Shown here: positions 36,807 through 45,298 of the stretch, in pieces | How the letters are laid out: each line of letters opens with the position of its first letter | Position numbering within the stretch: the first letter of the stretch is position 1 | Assembly: GCA_000433035.1 (NCBI GenBank) | Contig: FR890812.1 | Location: forward strand, 109,716 to 157,768 | Reading direction: 5' to 3' | Source of the DNA: Staphylococcus sp. CAG:324 | Lineage (GTDB): Bacteria; Bacillota_I; Bacilli_A; ML615J-28; CAG-313 | DNA length: 48,053 bases | The notes under the pieces: generated by a model | What the model was told of the DNA's origin: nothing | What the model saw: only the letters and a program-made list of their open reading frames with translations | The model's database searches: none | Position numbers and translations under genes: made by a program

Positions 36807-37025
36807 TTATTTGTATTGATTCATGGAATTCATAACTCTAGTAATATCTTTTTCGGATGGCTTTCTTCCCATTTGCATAAACATTGCCCGAATCATATCA
36901 CGATTGATTGGGGGATTTTTTTTCAATTGTTTAGTAAATACCGCACGTATCACAAAAAAGCCAATAACAAATCCTACTACTAAACATCCAATGCCGATTA
37001 ATAAACATACCCACCATTGCAACAT
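36807..37025 (-). CDS. yneF: YneF family (UPF0154) small membrane protein
   Basis: A 72-residue protein with a single N-terminal transmembrane segment (about residues 3-24) and a basic cytoplasmic tail. NPPINRDMIRAMFMQMGRKPSEKDI is the UPF0154 signature. Its function is unknown. The start at 37025 (MLQWWVCLL) has AAGGAG eleven bases upstream and gives the family length; a longer frame reaching 37109 is not supported. Confidence 0.9.
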   Translation of the reverse strand: MLQWWVCLLIGIGCLVVGFVIGFFVIRAVFTKQLKKNPPINRDMIRAMFMQMGRKPSEKDITRVMNSMNQYK

Positions 37026-37144
37026 ATTATTTAAATCTCCTTTCGAGTAAAGTAAAATTATTATAACAAAATAAATTATTATTTTCAAGTTATATGCCAA
37101 TGTATCCATCCATTCTCCTATTCAAGTTTTTATTTGCAATATCC

Positions 37145-37173
37145 TTGCAATTTAAACAAATTTAAACTATAAT
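37145..37173 (+). promoter_or_regulatory. Promoter for the ferredoxin gene
   Basis: TTGCAA (37145-37150) and TATAAT (37168-37173) with a 17-base spacer, about 30 bases before the ferredoxin start. Confidence 0.75.
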
Positions 37174-37203
37174 TTTACTATAAAAGATAATGGAGGAATT
37201 ATT

Positions 37204-37371
37204 ATGCCAAGAAAAATTACAGATAAATGTATTGCATGTGGAAGTTGTGCTGCTAATTGTCCTGTAGAATGCATTTCAGAAGGCGATATTTATGTAATTG
37301 ACCCTGAACAATGTATTGATTGTGGAGCATGTCAAGAAAACTGTCCTGTTGAAGCAATTGTAGAAGAGTAA
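37204..37371 (+). CDS. 2[4Fe-4S] ferredoxin
   Basis: A 55-residue protein: MPRKITDKCIACGSCAANCP starts it, with one CX2CX2CX3C cluster motif, and CIDCGACQENCPVEAI completes the second. It is the small clostridial-type ferredoxin with low potential that carries electrons between anaerobic enzymes. It has its own promoter, GGAGG before the ATG, and a perfect terminator, so it is a single-gene unit. The electron partners are not in the window; possible uses include pyruvate oxidation and radical SAM enzyme reduction. Confidence 0.94.
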   Translation: MPRKITDKCIACGSCAANCPVECISEGDIYVIDPEQCIDCGACQENCPVEAIVEE

Positions 37372-37392
37372 TCATAAGAATTTTAGTTTTAG

Positions 37393-37420
37393 AAAATAGT
37401 AAGTAGTTACTTACTATTTT
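37393..37420 (+). terminator. Intrinsic terminator of the ferredoxin gene
   Basis: Perfect 13-bp arms (37393-37405 and 37408-37420) followed by a T-rich run. A-rich sequence on the other side means it could also serve the minus-strand nif3 gene. Confidence 0.85.
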
Positions 37421-37466
37421 TTATTTTAATGAACCCTTATACAATCAATCATAAAAGTCTAACCAA

Positions 37467-38249
37467 TCACCGAAATGGCTTAAAAGGATCTTTTTCTTTT
37501 TGCGATACAAGAACCTCGCAAGTTGGAAAAGCCTTCTTTAACATTTCCTGAAGATACTCTTTGAACAAAGATTCCACACTATGACTCACTTCAATTAGCG
37601 CAATTCCTCTTTCTAATGCTTCTAAAGCTTGATTATGTTTTACTTCTCCAGTGATGAGGCAATCACAACCGAGTTTTATTGCATTGTTCAATTCATTAGC
37701 CCCTGCTCCTCCAATGATTCCAACTTTTGTTATTATTTTTTCATCACAACCAACATACCTCATAACAAAATCTTGTAAGTTGGTATTAACCATACTAACA
37801 TAATCTTTTAATTTTACTTGTGGCACCTCACCTATTCTTATAAAACAATTGCTATCTATTTCTTCTTTTTCAGCTTTAATATTTGTTAAATTTAATATTG
37901 ATGCTAAAATATCATTCATTCCTCCAAAAGCTGTATCAAAATTTGTATGCATAGAATAAATATTTAATTTAGCATGAAAAATTTTTAATAATTTTTTCCC
38001 CAATGCACTATCATAATCAACTGATAAAAGCGGAAAAAATAAAAAAGGATGATGTGTGATTAATAAATCGCATTTTTTTTCAATAGCCTCATCTATAACA
38101 TCTTTTGTAGCATCTAGTGCTATAATCATTTTATGAATTTGTTTGTCTTTTGAACCAAATTGAAGCCCCACTTTACCTATGTCAAATTGACTAGCTAAAG
38201 TATTAGGAAATTTTGATTCTAAAAAACTTGTTATTTCAAATTGTTTCAT
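37467..38249 (-). CDS. nif3: NIF3 / DUF34 family metal-binding protein
   Basis: A 260-residue member of the NIF3 (YqfO) family, annotated in databases as GTP cyclohydrolase 1 type 2-like, with an uncertain activity. The metal ligands are visible in LLITHHPFLFFP, SMHTNFDTAFGG and VSHSVESLF with ITGEVKHNQA. It is the short form, without the extra domain that lengthens the Bacillus protein. It overlaps trmK by 14 bases, as the neighbouring genes do in Bacillus. Confidence 0.88.
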   Translation of the reverse strand: MKQFEITSFLESKFPNTLASQFDIGKVGLQFGSKDKQIHKMIIALDATKDVIDEAIEKKCDLLITHHPFLFFPLLSVDYDSALGKKLLKIFHAKLNIYSMHTNFDTAFGGMNDILASILNLTNIKAEKEEIDSNCFIRIGEVPQVKLKDYVSMVNTNLQDFVMRYVGCDEKIITKVGIIGGAGANELNNAIKLGCDCLITGEVKHNQALEALERGIALIEVSHSVESLFKEYLQEMLKKAFPTCEVLVSQKEKDPFKPFR

Positions 38250-38907
38250 TCAATACCTCCTCTATCATTTCTTTTTTTTCTTTTAATTGAGATAAGTTAT
38301 CAGATGAAATTGTCTTGTTTTCAATGATAGCATTCATTGTGATTAATTTATTATAAAGATAGTCAAGAAAAATTTGATTTCTTTTTTCTAATAAAATAGG
38401 CCCAAATAAGATTTGTTTTTTACTAAGGGGTAACATTTGGGGATTATATTTGACTTGCATTATTTGATAATATTTCTTCTTATCGTAAACTATTTGTTCA
38501 TCCATTATTTCAAATTTTAAATTTGCCAAATTTTCTCTTAAGAATTCAACTTTAGAATTAGCTTGTAAAATTAAAAAATCTAAATTTTGTGCCTTTGCCA
38601 AACTATTCTCAATAATATGATATATTAAATCACCACCCATGCCACAAATACAAGCTACATTAATCAAATGATTTAGGTTTGATAATCCATCCGCATGTGT
38701 ATAAATTACTTGAGCTATATTTTCAAATTGTTGTAAATTTTTCTTTGCTACTTTTAAAGGTCCTTCTTTATTATCAATTAATTGTACAAATTTAACACCT
38801 TTTTCAATAGCAGCAATTGTCAGATATCCATGATCACAACCGATATCTGCTACATAGTCATCTGAACTTATATATTTTAATACTTGTTGTAGTCTTATTG
38901 ATAACAT
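38236..38907 (-). CDS. trmK: tRNA (adenine(22)-N1)-methyltransferase
   Basis: A 223-residue SAM-dependent methyltransferase of the TrmK (YqfN) family that methylates A22 of tRNA. The SAM site is DIGCDHGYLTIAAIEKG and the following CICGMGGDLIYHII is a family hallmark. The C-terminal helices (about 160-223) are the coiled-coil used to hold tRNA. It ends with TGA and overlaps the nif3 start, and it follows rpoD, as in Bacillus. A long hairpin lies just upstream, so it may be partly separated from rpoD transcription. Confidence 0.92.
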   Translation of the reverse strand: MLSIRLQQVLKYISSDDYVADIGCDHGYLTIAAIEKGVKFVQLIDNKEGPLKVAKKNLQQFENIAQVIYTHADGLSNLNHLINVACICGMGGDLIYHIIENSLAKAQNLDFLILQANSKVEFLRENLANLKFEIMDEQIVYDKKKYYQIMQVKYNPQMLPLSKKQILFGPILLEKRNQIFLDYLYNKLITMNAIIENKTISSDNLSQLKEKKEMIEEVLNETI

Positions 38908-38925
38908 TTTTTCACCTATTTAAAA

Positions 38926-38982
38926 ATACAAATGTTATATCTACATAGTAAAATCATTACTGTTGTACTATAACATTTGTAT
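38926..38982 (-). terminator. Long hairpin between rpoD and trmK
   Basis: Perfect 14-bp arms (38926-38939 and 38969-38982) with a 29-base loop that contains a further AGTAA/TTACT pairing. A short U-rich run follows on the minus strand. It probably reduces read-through from rpoD into trmK-nif3; no clear promoter lies after it. Confidence 0.6.
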
Positions 38983-38986
38983 ATTT

Positions 38987-40258
38987 TTAATATTTTACCC
39001 GATGTTGTTCTAATCGTTTTAATCTACTTGGATGTCGAAGTCTTCTAATTGCTTTGGCTTCAATCTGTCTAATTCTTTCGCGAGTGACACCAAATTCTTT
39101 ACCAACCTCTTCAAGAGTGCGTGGTCTATTATCATCTAAACCATAACGAAGACGAATCACCTTTTCTTCTCTTGGCGTAAGAGTTTGCAAAACCTTTTCA
39201 ATTTCTTCACGATATATCATATTTTGGGTATATTCTAGCGGATTTAAAGTCTCCTTATCATCAATAAAATCACCTAAACTAGAGTCATCATCTTCACCCA
39301 CAGTTGCGTCAAATGACATAGGTTCTTGAGCAATTCGTTGAATTTGTTGTACTTTTTCTACCGAAATTTTCATTTCAGCCGCAATTTCTTCTGCTGTTGG
39401 TTCACGTCTTTTTTCTTGAGTTAGTCTTCTTGTTGTCCGAACTAATTTATTAATGGTTTCAACCATATGAACAGGAATTCTAATTGTTCTTGCATTATCA
39501 GCAATCGCCCTAGTAATAGCTTGACGAATCCACCATGTAGCATAAGTCGAAAATTTAAAACCTTTTGTTGGATCAAATTTATTAACCGCTTTCATAAGCC
39601 CCATATTGCCTTCTTGAATAAGGTCAAGAAAAGGAAGACCTCTTCCTAAATATCTTTTTGCAATGGAAACAACAAGTCGTAAATTAGATTCAATTAAAAT
39701 TTTTCTTGCTTCTTCACCTAATTCTATTTTTTCATTTAATTCATTTAATTCATCTTCACTAAGTTGTTTACCCTGTTTCTTGTATGTATCAATCTTATCT
39801 TGACACATCAAAGATTCCTGATACATCCTAGCATATTCCGATTCTTGCGTTATCGTTAATAAATCAATTTGACCAATATCTCTTAAATACATTTTAACTG
39901 GATCATCTGCTGAATAACTAACAGATACAATATCTTCAAAATCTGATACTTTAATTTCACTATCAACAGCAGATGCTAATTCACCCAATTCATCATCGGT
40001 CTCTAAATCTTCTACAAAAGCTTCAAAATCATCATCAGCAATCTCGGTTAATAGTTCTTCTTCGCTTGGCACTTCTTCACTATCTTTAGTTATTTCGACT
40101 CCTTCATTATCTAAATACTCAACAATATCATCTAGTAATTCATCGGAAATGTTATTGTCAAAAATTTCAGATATCTTTGCTAAAGAAATATATTGATTTT
40201 TCTTAACATACTCTTTTATAGCATCTATTTGTTCCTTATATAAAATCTCGTCTATCAT
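38987..40258 (-). CDS. rpoD: Primary sigma factor RpoD (SigA)
   Basis: A 423-residue main sigma factor. After an acidic N-terminal part (about 1-110) comes region 1.2 (PVKMYLRDIGQIDLL), region 2 with FSTYATWWIRQAITRAI (core and -10 recognition), region 3, and region 4 with TLEEVGKEFGVTRERIRQIEAKAIRRLR, the helix-turn-helix for the -35 box. It explains the sigma-A type boxes throughout the window. Its ATG overlaps the dnaG stop (ATGA). The glyS-dnaG-rpoD order is typical of Bacillota. Confidence 0.97.
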   Translation of the reverse strand: MIDEILYKEQIDAIKEYVKKNQYISLAKISEIFDNNISDELLDDIVEYLDNEGVEITKDSEEVPSEEELLTEIADDDFEAFVEDLETDDELGELASAVDSEIKVSDFEDIVSVSYSADDPVKMYLRDIGQIDLLTITQESEYARMYQESLMCQDKIDTYKKQGKQLSEDELNELNEKIELGEEARKILIESNLRLVVSIAKRYLGRGLPFLDLIQEGNMGLMKAVNKFDPTKGFKFSTYATWWIRQAITRAIADNARTIRIPVHMVETINKLVRTTRRLTQEKRREPTAEEIAAEMKISVEKVQQIQRIAQEPMSFDATVGEDDDSSLGDFIDDKETLNPLEYTQNMIYREEIEKVLQTLTPREEKVIRLRYGLDDNRPRTLEEVGKEFGVTRERIRQIEAKAIRRLRHPSRLKRLEQHRVKY

Positions 40259-42066
40259 TTTTCCTCCTTAGACATAATTTTTACATGTTCTTTCCGAATA
40301 GTTTCAAAATTTTTAATATCTTCAATATTTCTCGATGAAATTGCTTTGTTATAAAATCTTGTACCAGATAAATCCTTTTTACAATCATTTATGGTATCAA
40401 GGCACTGCATAAATTCGTCATCATCCTTAATATTAGAAATTACCTTTTCAAGGATTTCCCTAGCAAAAGTACTATACGCTAAAGAATTATTTGCTTCGTC
40501 TAATTTCTTAGATATCTCCATAAAATCTTCTTCATCCATCTTTTCGTTTTCGGCATAAAAGATTTCCATTTTTTTTACAAATTCAAAATGAATGGCTAAT
40601 TTTTTATCAAGATATAATTCATCACCTATTTGATTTTTAAATTCAATAAACTTTCTTTTTGAAAAAATCATATGTTTAATCAACATATTATATGCTAAAA
40701 AAACCTTTTTCTTAATTTTAATTGGTTTGATTTTGGTCTGAATCTCAGTTTTTTCTAGTGGTAATGTCTCATTGGATGAATGGATATAATCCATTTTGCC
40801 AAAATCTTTCATTAAACTATCAAATGATACTTCTAAATCTTCTGCTAACATCTTAATAAAATGTTCAACAATTGTATTCGTTTTAGAAAAACGTGCAAAT
40901 TCAAAAACTTCCTTTTTAAAATTTTCGGCTGATTCTAAATCTCCCTTAATAAATTTTTTAAAAGCTAAATCGTATAAATAAGCGTACACATTTTTTTCAT
41001 TAGCCACAAAATATTGATTCAATTTATCTATACCATTTTCTTTTACATATTCATCTGGATCTTGATTATTGGGTAAAACAATTGCTTTTGGAATAATTTG
41101 ATAATTTGCAAAAAGCATTGCAGAACGCTTCATTGCATGAATACCTGCCTCATCTCCATCAAAACAAAGGATTATATTTTTAGTCAAACTAAGAATTGCC
41201 TTAATATGATCATTTGTAAGAGCTGTCCCCATTGTAGCTACACCATAATGAATATTAGCCCGTATGGCCGCAATAACATCCATAAAACCTTCAAAAATAA
41301 TTATTTTATTATTTTCTCTAATGGCTGGAATTGCATCATGAAAATGATATAAAATTTTTCCTTTATGAAAAATTTCATTATCAGAAGAATTTATATATTT
41401 TGCTTGATTATTATCACGGTAAATTCTTCCACTAAAACCAACAACTTGCCCATTATTATTCTCAATGGGAAAAATAATCCGGTTTCTAAAAACATCATAA
41501 CTAGTATTTGTATCATCATTTTTAATTAAACCTAACTCAATTTGATCAAGTTCTGAATGATTTTTTTGTTTTAAGGCTAAATTTAAATAATTTCTTTCAC
41601 TTGATGCCAAACCTATTTTTAACTTTTTTATAATATCTTCATCAATTCCTCGGCTAAATAAATATTTTTTAGCCTCTAATCCTTCTTCACTATTATTTAA
41701 ATAAAATTGATAGAAAAGGGTTGCATCATTCATCACTTTTAAAAGTCGTTCTTGTTTTATAGCCTCTTTTGTTGATGCTTCGCTAATTTCAATGCCAAGT
41801 CTTTTTGCAAGCATAATTGTTGCTTGATCATCAGTAATATTATGAAATCGTGACATAAAATAGATAACATTTCCTTTAGTATTGCAACTAAAGCAATTGA
41901 ACATCTTTTTTTCATTATTGACACTCATCGATGGATGATTATCATTATGAAAAGGACAAAGGCCAAAATAGCTACTTCCTTTTTTAGTAAGTTGAACTAC
42001 CTCTCCTACCACCTCAACAATATTTGTTTGATCTATTATTTGTTTTTTTATATTTTGTGAGATCAT
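40255..42066 (-). CDS. dnaG: DNA primase
   Basis: A 603-residue primase making RNA primers at the replication fork. It has an N-terminal zinc ribbon (CPFHNDNHPS and CFSCNTKG, about 40-65), the RNA-polymerase core, the Toprim metal site (IIFEGFMDVIA and FDGDEAG), and a C-terminal helicase-binding domain that is less conserved. It ends in TGA, overlapping the rpoD start in an ATGA arrangement, and follows glyS by 20 bases. Confidence 0.95.
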   Translation of the reverse strand: MISQNIKKQIIDQTNIVEVVGEVVQLTKKGSSYFGLCPFHNDNHPSMSVNNEKKMFNCFSCNTKGNVIYFMSRFHNITDDQATIMLAKRLGIEISEASTKEAIKQERLLKVMNDATLFYQFYLNNSEEGLEAKKYLFSRGIDEDIIKKLKIGLASSERNYLNLALKQKNHSELDQIELGLIKNDDTNTSYDVFRNRIIFPIENNNGQVVGFSGRIYRDNNQAKYINSSDNEIFHKGKILYHFHDAIPAIRENNKIIIFEGFMDVIAAIRANIHYGVATMGTALTNDHIKAILSLTKNIILCFDGDEAGIHAMKRSAMLFANYQIIPKAIVLPNNQDPDEYVKENGIDKLNQYFVANEKNVYAYLYDLAFKKFIKGDLESAENFKKEVFEFARFSKTNTIVEHFIKMLAEDLEVSFDSLMKDFGKMDYIHSSNETLPLEKTEIQTKIKPIKIKKKVFLAYNMLIKHMIFSKRKFIEFKNQIGDELYLDKKLAIHFEFVKKMEIFYAENEKMDEEDFMEISKKLDEANNSLAYSTFAREILEKVISNIKDDDEFMQCLDTINDCKKDLSGTRFYNKAISSRNIEDIKNFETIRKEHVKIMSKEEK

Positions 42067-42086
42067 TTTTACTCACCCATTATTTT

Positions 42087-43454
42087 TTAAAATTTATCAT
42101 TCAAATATTTTAAGAGGTCATCGATATTGATTCTAAATTGCTCCATTGAATCTCGATTACGAAGAGTAACAGAATTATTTTCTAATGTTTCAAAATCAAC
42201 TGTTAGGCAATATGGAGTACCAATCGCATCTTGGCGACGATATCTCTTACCGATTTTTCCACTCGAATCATACTCACAAACAAAATATTTTTTTAACATT
42301 TGGTAAAGTTCTAAAGCTTTATCATTTAATTTATTTACAAGAGGCAAAACAGCCACTTTAACAGGAGCTACCCGAGGATCAAAATGCAACACCTCCCTAG
42401 TTTCTCCATCGCTTAAAGTTTCTTCTTCATAGGCACTTGTTAGAACCGCAAGTAATAATCTTTCAACACCTAAACTTGGTTCTATGACATAGGGTAAATA
42501 TTTTTCATTGGTTTCAGGATCAAGATATTCTAAATTTTCACCAGAATGTTTTTGATGCACCGATAAATCATAGTCTGTTCTATCAGCAATTCCCCAAAGT
42601 TCACCCCAACCAAAGAAAAATTTAAATTCCAAATCAGTTGTGGCTTTAGAATAAAAACTCAATTCTTCTTTTGCATGATCACGTGATCGAATATATTCTT
42701 CTTTTATTCCTAAATCCTTTAAAAAATCAATACAAAATTGTTTCCAATATGCAAACCACTCAAGATCAGTACCAGGTTTGCAAAAAAATTCTAATTCCAT
42801 TTGTTCAAATTCACGTGTTCTGAAAATAAAATTACCAGGTGTAATTTCATTTCTAAAACTTTTACCAATTTGACAAATACCAAAAGGAACTTTTTTACGT
42901 GTCGTTCTTTGGACATTTTTAAAATTTAAGAAAATACCTTGCGCTGTTTCTGGTCGCAAATACACAACCGTCTTGGCATCTTCGACAACACCTTGATGAG
43001 TTTGAAACATCAAATTAAATTTTCTAATTTCAGTAAAGTTCGTTTTTCCACAATTGGGACATGGAATTTTATTATCCATTACATAATTATATAATTTATC
43101 ATTATCCCATCCATCACCTGTTTCACTTCCATGAGTAAAATCTTCTATTAATTTATCCGCACGATATCTCGTATTACAACATTTACAATCAATTAAAGGA
43201 TCACTAAATCCACCAACATGTCCTGTTGCAACCCATGTTTGGGGATTCATTAAAATGGCGGAATCAATTCCTACATTATTCACAGATGATTGTACAAAAG
43301 CTTTCCACCATAATTTTTTTAAGTTATTTTTTAATTCAACGCCAAGAGGACCATAATCCCAAGTATTAGCAAGTCCACCATATATTTCACTACCTTGGTA
43401 TACAAAACCAAGTTGTTTTAGGTAAGCTACAAATTTGTCCATCGTCATTTCCAT
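42087..43454 (-). CDS. glyS: Glycyl-tRNA synthetase (homodimeric type)
   Basis: About 455 residues. A class IIa synthetase of the single-chain alpha-2 form, not the alpha-beta GlyQ-GlyS form used by B. subtilis. Features are GLANTWDYGPLGVELKNN, motif 2 GKSFRNEITPGNFIFRTREFEQME, EPSLGVERLLLAVLT (motif 3) and the C-terminal anticodon domain. The zinc site CKCCNTRY and CPNCGKTN sits in the insertion. The most likely start is 43454, with GAGGA six bases before it; 43460 is possible. It has a strong promoter and no T-box. Confidence 0.95.
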   Translation of the reverse strand: MEMTMDKFVAYLKQLGFVYQGSEIYGGLANTWDYGPLGVELKNNLKKLWWKAFVQSSVNNVGIDSAILMNPQTWVATGHVGGFSDPLIDCKCCNTRYRADKLIEDFTHGSETGDGWDNDKLYNYVMDNKIPCPNCGKTNFTEIRKFNLMFQTHQGVVEDAKTVVYLRPETAQGIFLNFKNVQRTTRKKVPFGICQIGKSFRNEITPGNFIFRTREFEQMELEFFCKPGTDLEWFAYWKQFCIDFLKDLGIKEEYIRSRDHAKEELSFYSKATTDLEFKFFFGWGELWGIADRTDYDLSVHQKHSGENLEYLDPETNEKYLPYVIEPSLGVERLLLAVLTSAYEEETLSDGETREVLHFDPRVAPVKVAVLPLVNKLNDKALELYQMLKKYFVCEYDSSGKIGKRYRRQDAIGTPYCLTVDFETLENNSVTLRNRDSMEQFRINIDDLLKYLNDKF

Positions 43455-43505
43455 ATACATTCCTCTTTTCTACATATGTGCACACTAATGCCATTTTACT
43501 TATAT

Positions 43506-43534
43506 ATTATACCAAAATTTTGCAAAATCGTCAA
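43506..43534 (-). promoter_or_regulatory. Strong promoter for glyS-dnaG-rpoD
   Basis: On the minus strand TTGACG (43529-43534) and TATAAT (43506-43511) with a 17-base spacer and TGG before the -10 box. It lies between the yqfD terminator and glyS. Confidence 0.85.
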
Positions 43535-43546
43535 TAGTCAAATTAA

Positions 43547-43572
43547 AAAAGTTAGCAAATATACTAACTTTT
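43547..43572 (-). terminator. Intrinsic terminator of yqfC-yqfD
   Basis: Perfect 9-bp arms (43547-43555 and 43564-43572) directly after the yqfD stop, with U run on the minus strand. Confidence 0.82.
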
Positions 43573-43573
43573 G

Positions 43574-44743
43574 TCAAAATGGTTTAAATTCCACAATATT
43601 TTTGCAAGCGCTAACGATAAATTTAAAATAATAACGGTCTTCGTATTCAATAAAGTTGATCAGCTGAATTGAATCAATCTTTTCTTTTTTCGATGTGCGA
43701 TTAGCTTCATAATCTTGATAGATTTGAATAAGGGCATAGTCTTGTGCCTCTTTTTTCGTTCTTATAACACTAGCTGTATCCTTTTCATATATAATGTTTT
43801 TTACAACTTGAAATTTTCCTATTTTAAATAAAGTATATTTAGTAATAAAATAGTTTTCATATGGATTTTTTTTAGAAAATAATATTTTTTTTGAAAAATC
43901 CAATGTATAAAATTGTTGTTTATTTCCATTGAAAAATTCGACCTCTTCATTTTTTAGCACTTCAATTTCATAATACTCTTTGACATTTCCTAAAATTTCA
44001 CCTACTAATGGCACCATTTTATCTCTACTATACAAATTATCTAAATATTGTAGATTACTAGTAGCAATTAGATCTCCTTTTTTAACAACATCATTGTATT
44101 TTATAACAACTTGTCCTGAACTTAGATTAATATAACTAATTGTAGCATCTGCATTTGCATAATACTCACCAATTTTTTGATCATCTTTTTTTTGATTATC
44201 TTGAATATCTTGATAAACAATCTCTATTATTAATTTTGAACCTCTCTTATTTAATCCAATATATGCATATTGATAAAATTTTTTCCGTAATTCTTTTGAA
44301 ATGTTGGCAATCGAATCATTTAAAACAATATATGGTCCTAATTTTTTAGAATAGGATTCTACATATTCATATACTAAGTCATTTTTATATTTATCATCTT
44401 CAAAAATAATTTCTCGTATTAAGAATTGATTAATAAAAAAAATAATCATGATAAAAATCAAAAAAATAATGGAAATTGTTGCTTTATGAGAATTTCTTTG
44501 AAAAAAATGTTTTACACGATCTATTTTTTTATATTCGACTTCTTCATTATCTAATTTTTTAATAATCTCTTTATTACAATCAAAGTCAACAACCTCATCT
44601 TTCATATTAACATTGTAAATCCCTGTTAAAGTCAAATGATCAAATGCTTCTTTATTGACAAATAAATGATATCGATAATGATTATATTTCTGTTTTTTCT
44701 TGATATGTAACTTTGGTAATCGTTCCTTCAATTTCAATTTCAT
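43574..44743 (-). CDS. yqfD: Sporulation protein YqfD
   Basis: A 389-residue protein with one transmembrane segment (about residues 91-110) and a long outside domain, as in the YqfD family made in the mother cell in Bacillus. ASLKK-like cytoplasmic N-terminal part (about 1-85), then the GPYIVLNDS and ISKELRKKFYQYAYIGLNKRG segments match the middle of the family. The C-terminal SKKEKIDSIQLINFIEYEDRYYFKF resembles the YqfD end. It overlaps yqfC by 62 bases; GGAGG is only three bases before the ATG at 44743, so the start is uncertain, with an in-frame TTG two codons later. Its exact role in sporulation is unknown. Confidence 0.75.
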   Translation of the reverse strand: MKLKLKERLPKLHIKKKQKYNHYRYHLFVNKEAFDHLTLTGIYNVNMKDEVVDFDCNKEIIKKLDNEEVEYKKIDRVKHFFQRNSHKATISIIFLIFIMIIFFINQFLIREIIFEDDKYKNDLVYEYVESYSKKLGPYIVLNDSIANISKELRKKFYQYAYIGLNKRGSKLIIEIVYQDIQDNQKKDDQKIGEYYANADATISYINLSSGQVVIKYNDVVKKGDLIATSNLQYLDNLYSRDKMVPLVGEILGNVKEYYEIEVLKNEEVEFFNGNKQQFYTLDFSKKILFSKKNPYENYFITKYTLFKIGKFQVVKNIIYEKDTASVIRTKKEAQDYALIQIYQDYEANRTSKKEKIDSIQLINFIEYEDRYYFKFIVSACKNIVEFKPF

Positions 44744-44927
44744 TTTCCTCCAACTTAATAATTTTTAAATACATACCTTCGATGCTATAAAAATCAAGAA
44801 CAATAGTATGTTCATCAAAGGTTATTATTTTTCCCATATTATATAAAGTTGTTTTATAAATTTTTTTATTTTTATCAAGAAAAAGTGATATTTTAGCCAA
44901 ATTTAACTCATTATTAACAAAACTCAT
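44682..44927 (-). CDS. yqfC: Sporulation protein YqfC
   Basis: An 81-residue protein. The core NMGKIITFDEHTIVLDF followed by LKIIKLEENEIEIEGTITKVTYQ matches the YqfC family, a short beta-rich protein encoded just upstream of yqfD in spore formers. In B. subtilis both belong to the sporulation mother-cell programme. The start at 44927 has AGGTG six bases upstream; a GTG at 44936 is less likely. The 62-base overlap with yqfD is unusual for this pair. No sigma-E type promoter could be recognised in the short gap. Confidence 0.75.
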   Translation of the reverse strand: MSFVNNELNLAKISLFLDKNKKIYKTTLYNMGKIITFDEHTIVLDFYSIEGMYLKIIKLEENEIEIEGTITKVTYQEKTEI

Positions 44928-44991
44928 TTCTATCACCTATACATTATATTCATCAAATCATTCAATCATACGTCTAAATAAAAAATAAAAA

Positions 44992-45008
44992 CTGTCACAT
45001 TGTGACAG
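44992..45008 (-). terminator. Intrinsic terminator of rpsU
   Basis: CTGTCAC/GTGACAG hairpin with a three-base loop and a long U-rich tail on the minus strand, after the rpsU stop at 45017. It separates rpsU from yqfC, so yqfC would need its own promoter or read-through. Confidence 0.88.
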
Positions 45009-45016
45009 CATACTTT

Positions 45017-45196
45017 TTAATGACGACTACCATTTTTCCTAGCAGCTCTTCTTTTTTCTTTACGAACATCGCTAGGTTTCATATAGTGTTGACGTTTACG
45101 GGCTTCAACAAGGGTTCCTGATCTTGAAACATCTCGTTTGAATCTCTTTAAAGCTTCATCTAATGTATCATTTTCTCTAACAACGGTTTTTGGCAT
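45017..45196 (-). CDS. rpsU: Ribosomal protein S21
   Basis: A 59-residue basic protein of the small subunit. PKTVVRENDTLDEALKRFKRDVSRSG is the S21 core and a lysine/arginine-rich end follows. The start at 45196 (MPKTVV) gives the usual length; GGGGTGA lies about ten bases upstream, a perfect anti-Shine-Dalgarno match. It has its own promoter and terminator. In Bacillus rpsU is also a short way from yqfC-yqfD. Confidence 0.95.
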   Translation of the reverse strand: MPKTVVRENDTLDEALKRFKRDVSRSGTLVEARKRQHYMKPSDVRKEKRRAARKNGSRH

Positions 45197-45239
45197 CTCT
45201 TTAGTCACCCCTTTCATACCCTTACTTATAAACACTAAT

Positions 45240-45268
45240 ATTATACAATATTTTCAATATTTTGTAAA
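45240..45268 (-). promoter_or_regulatory. Sigma-A type promoter for rpsU
   Basis: On the minus strand TTTACA (45263-45268) and TATAAT (45240-45245) with a 17-base spacer. Confidence 0.75.
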
Positions 45269-45298
45269 ATAATGTGGTAAATTTTTTAACAATTCTAT

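Noticed and set aside
42087..43573. T-box riboswitch before glyS (or proS)
   Set aside because: The gaps upstream are about 110 and 130 bases, contain a terminator and a promoter, and leave leaders of only 20-50 bases; no T-box core or antiterminator is seen.
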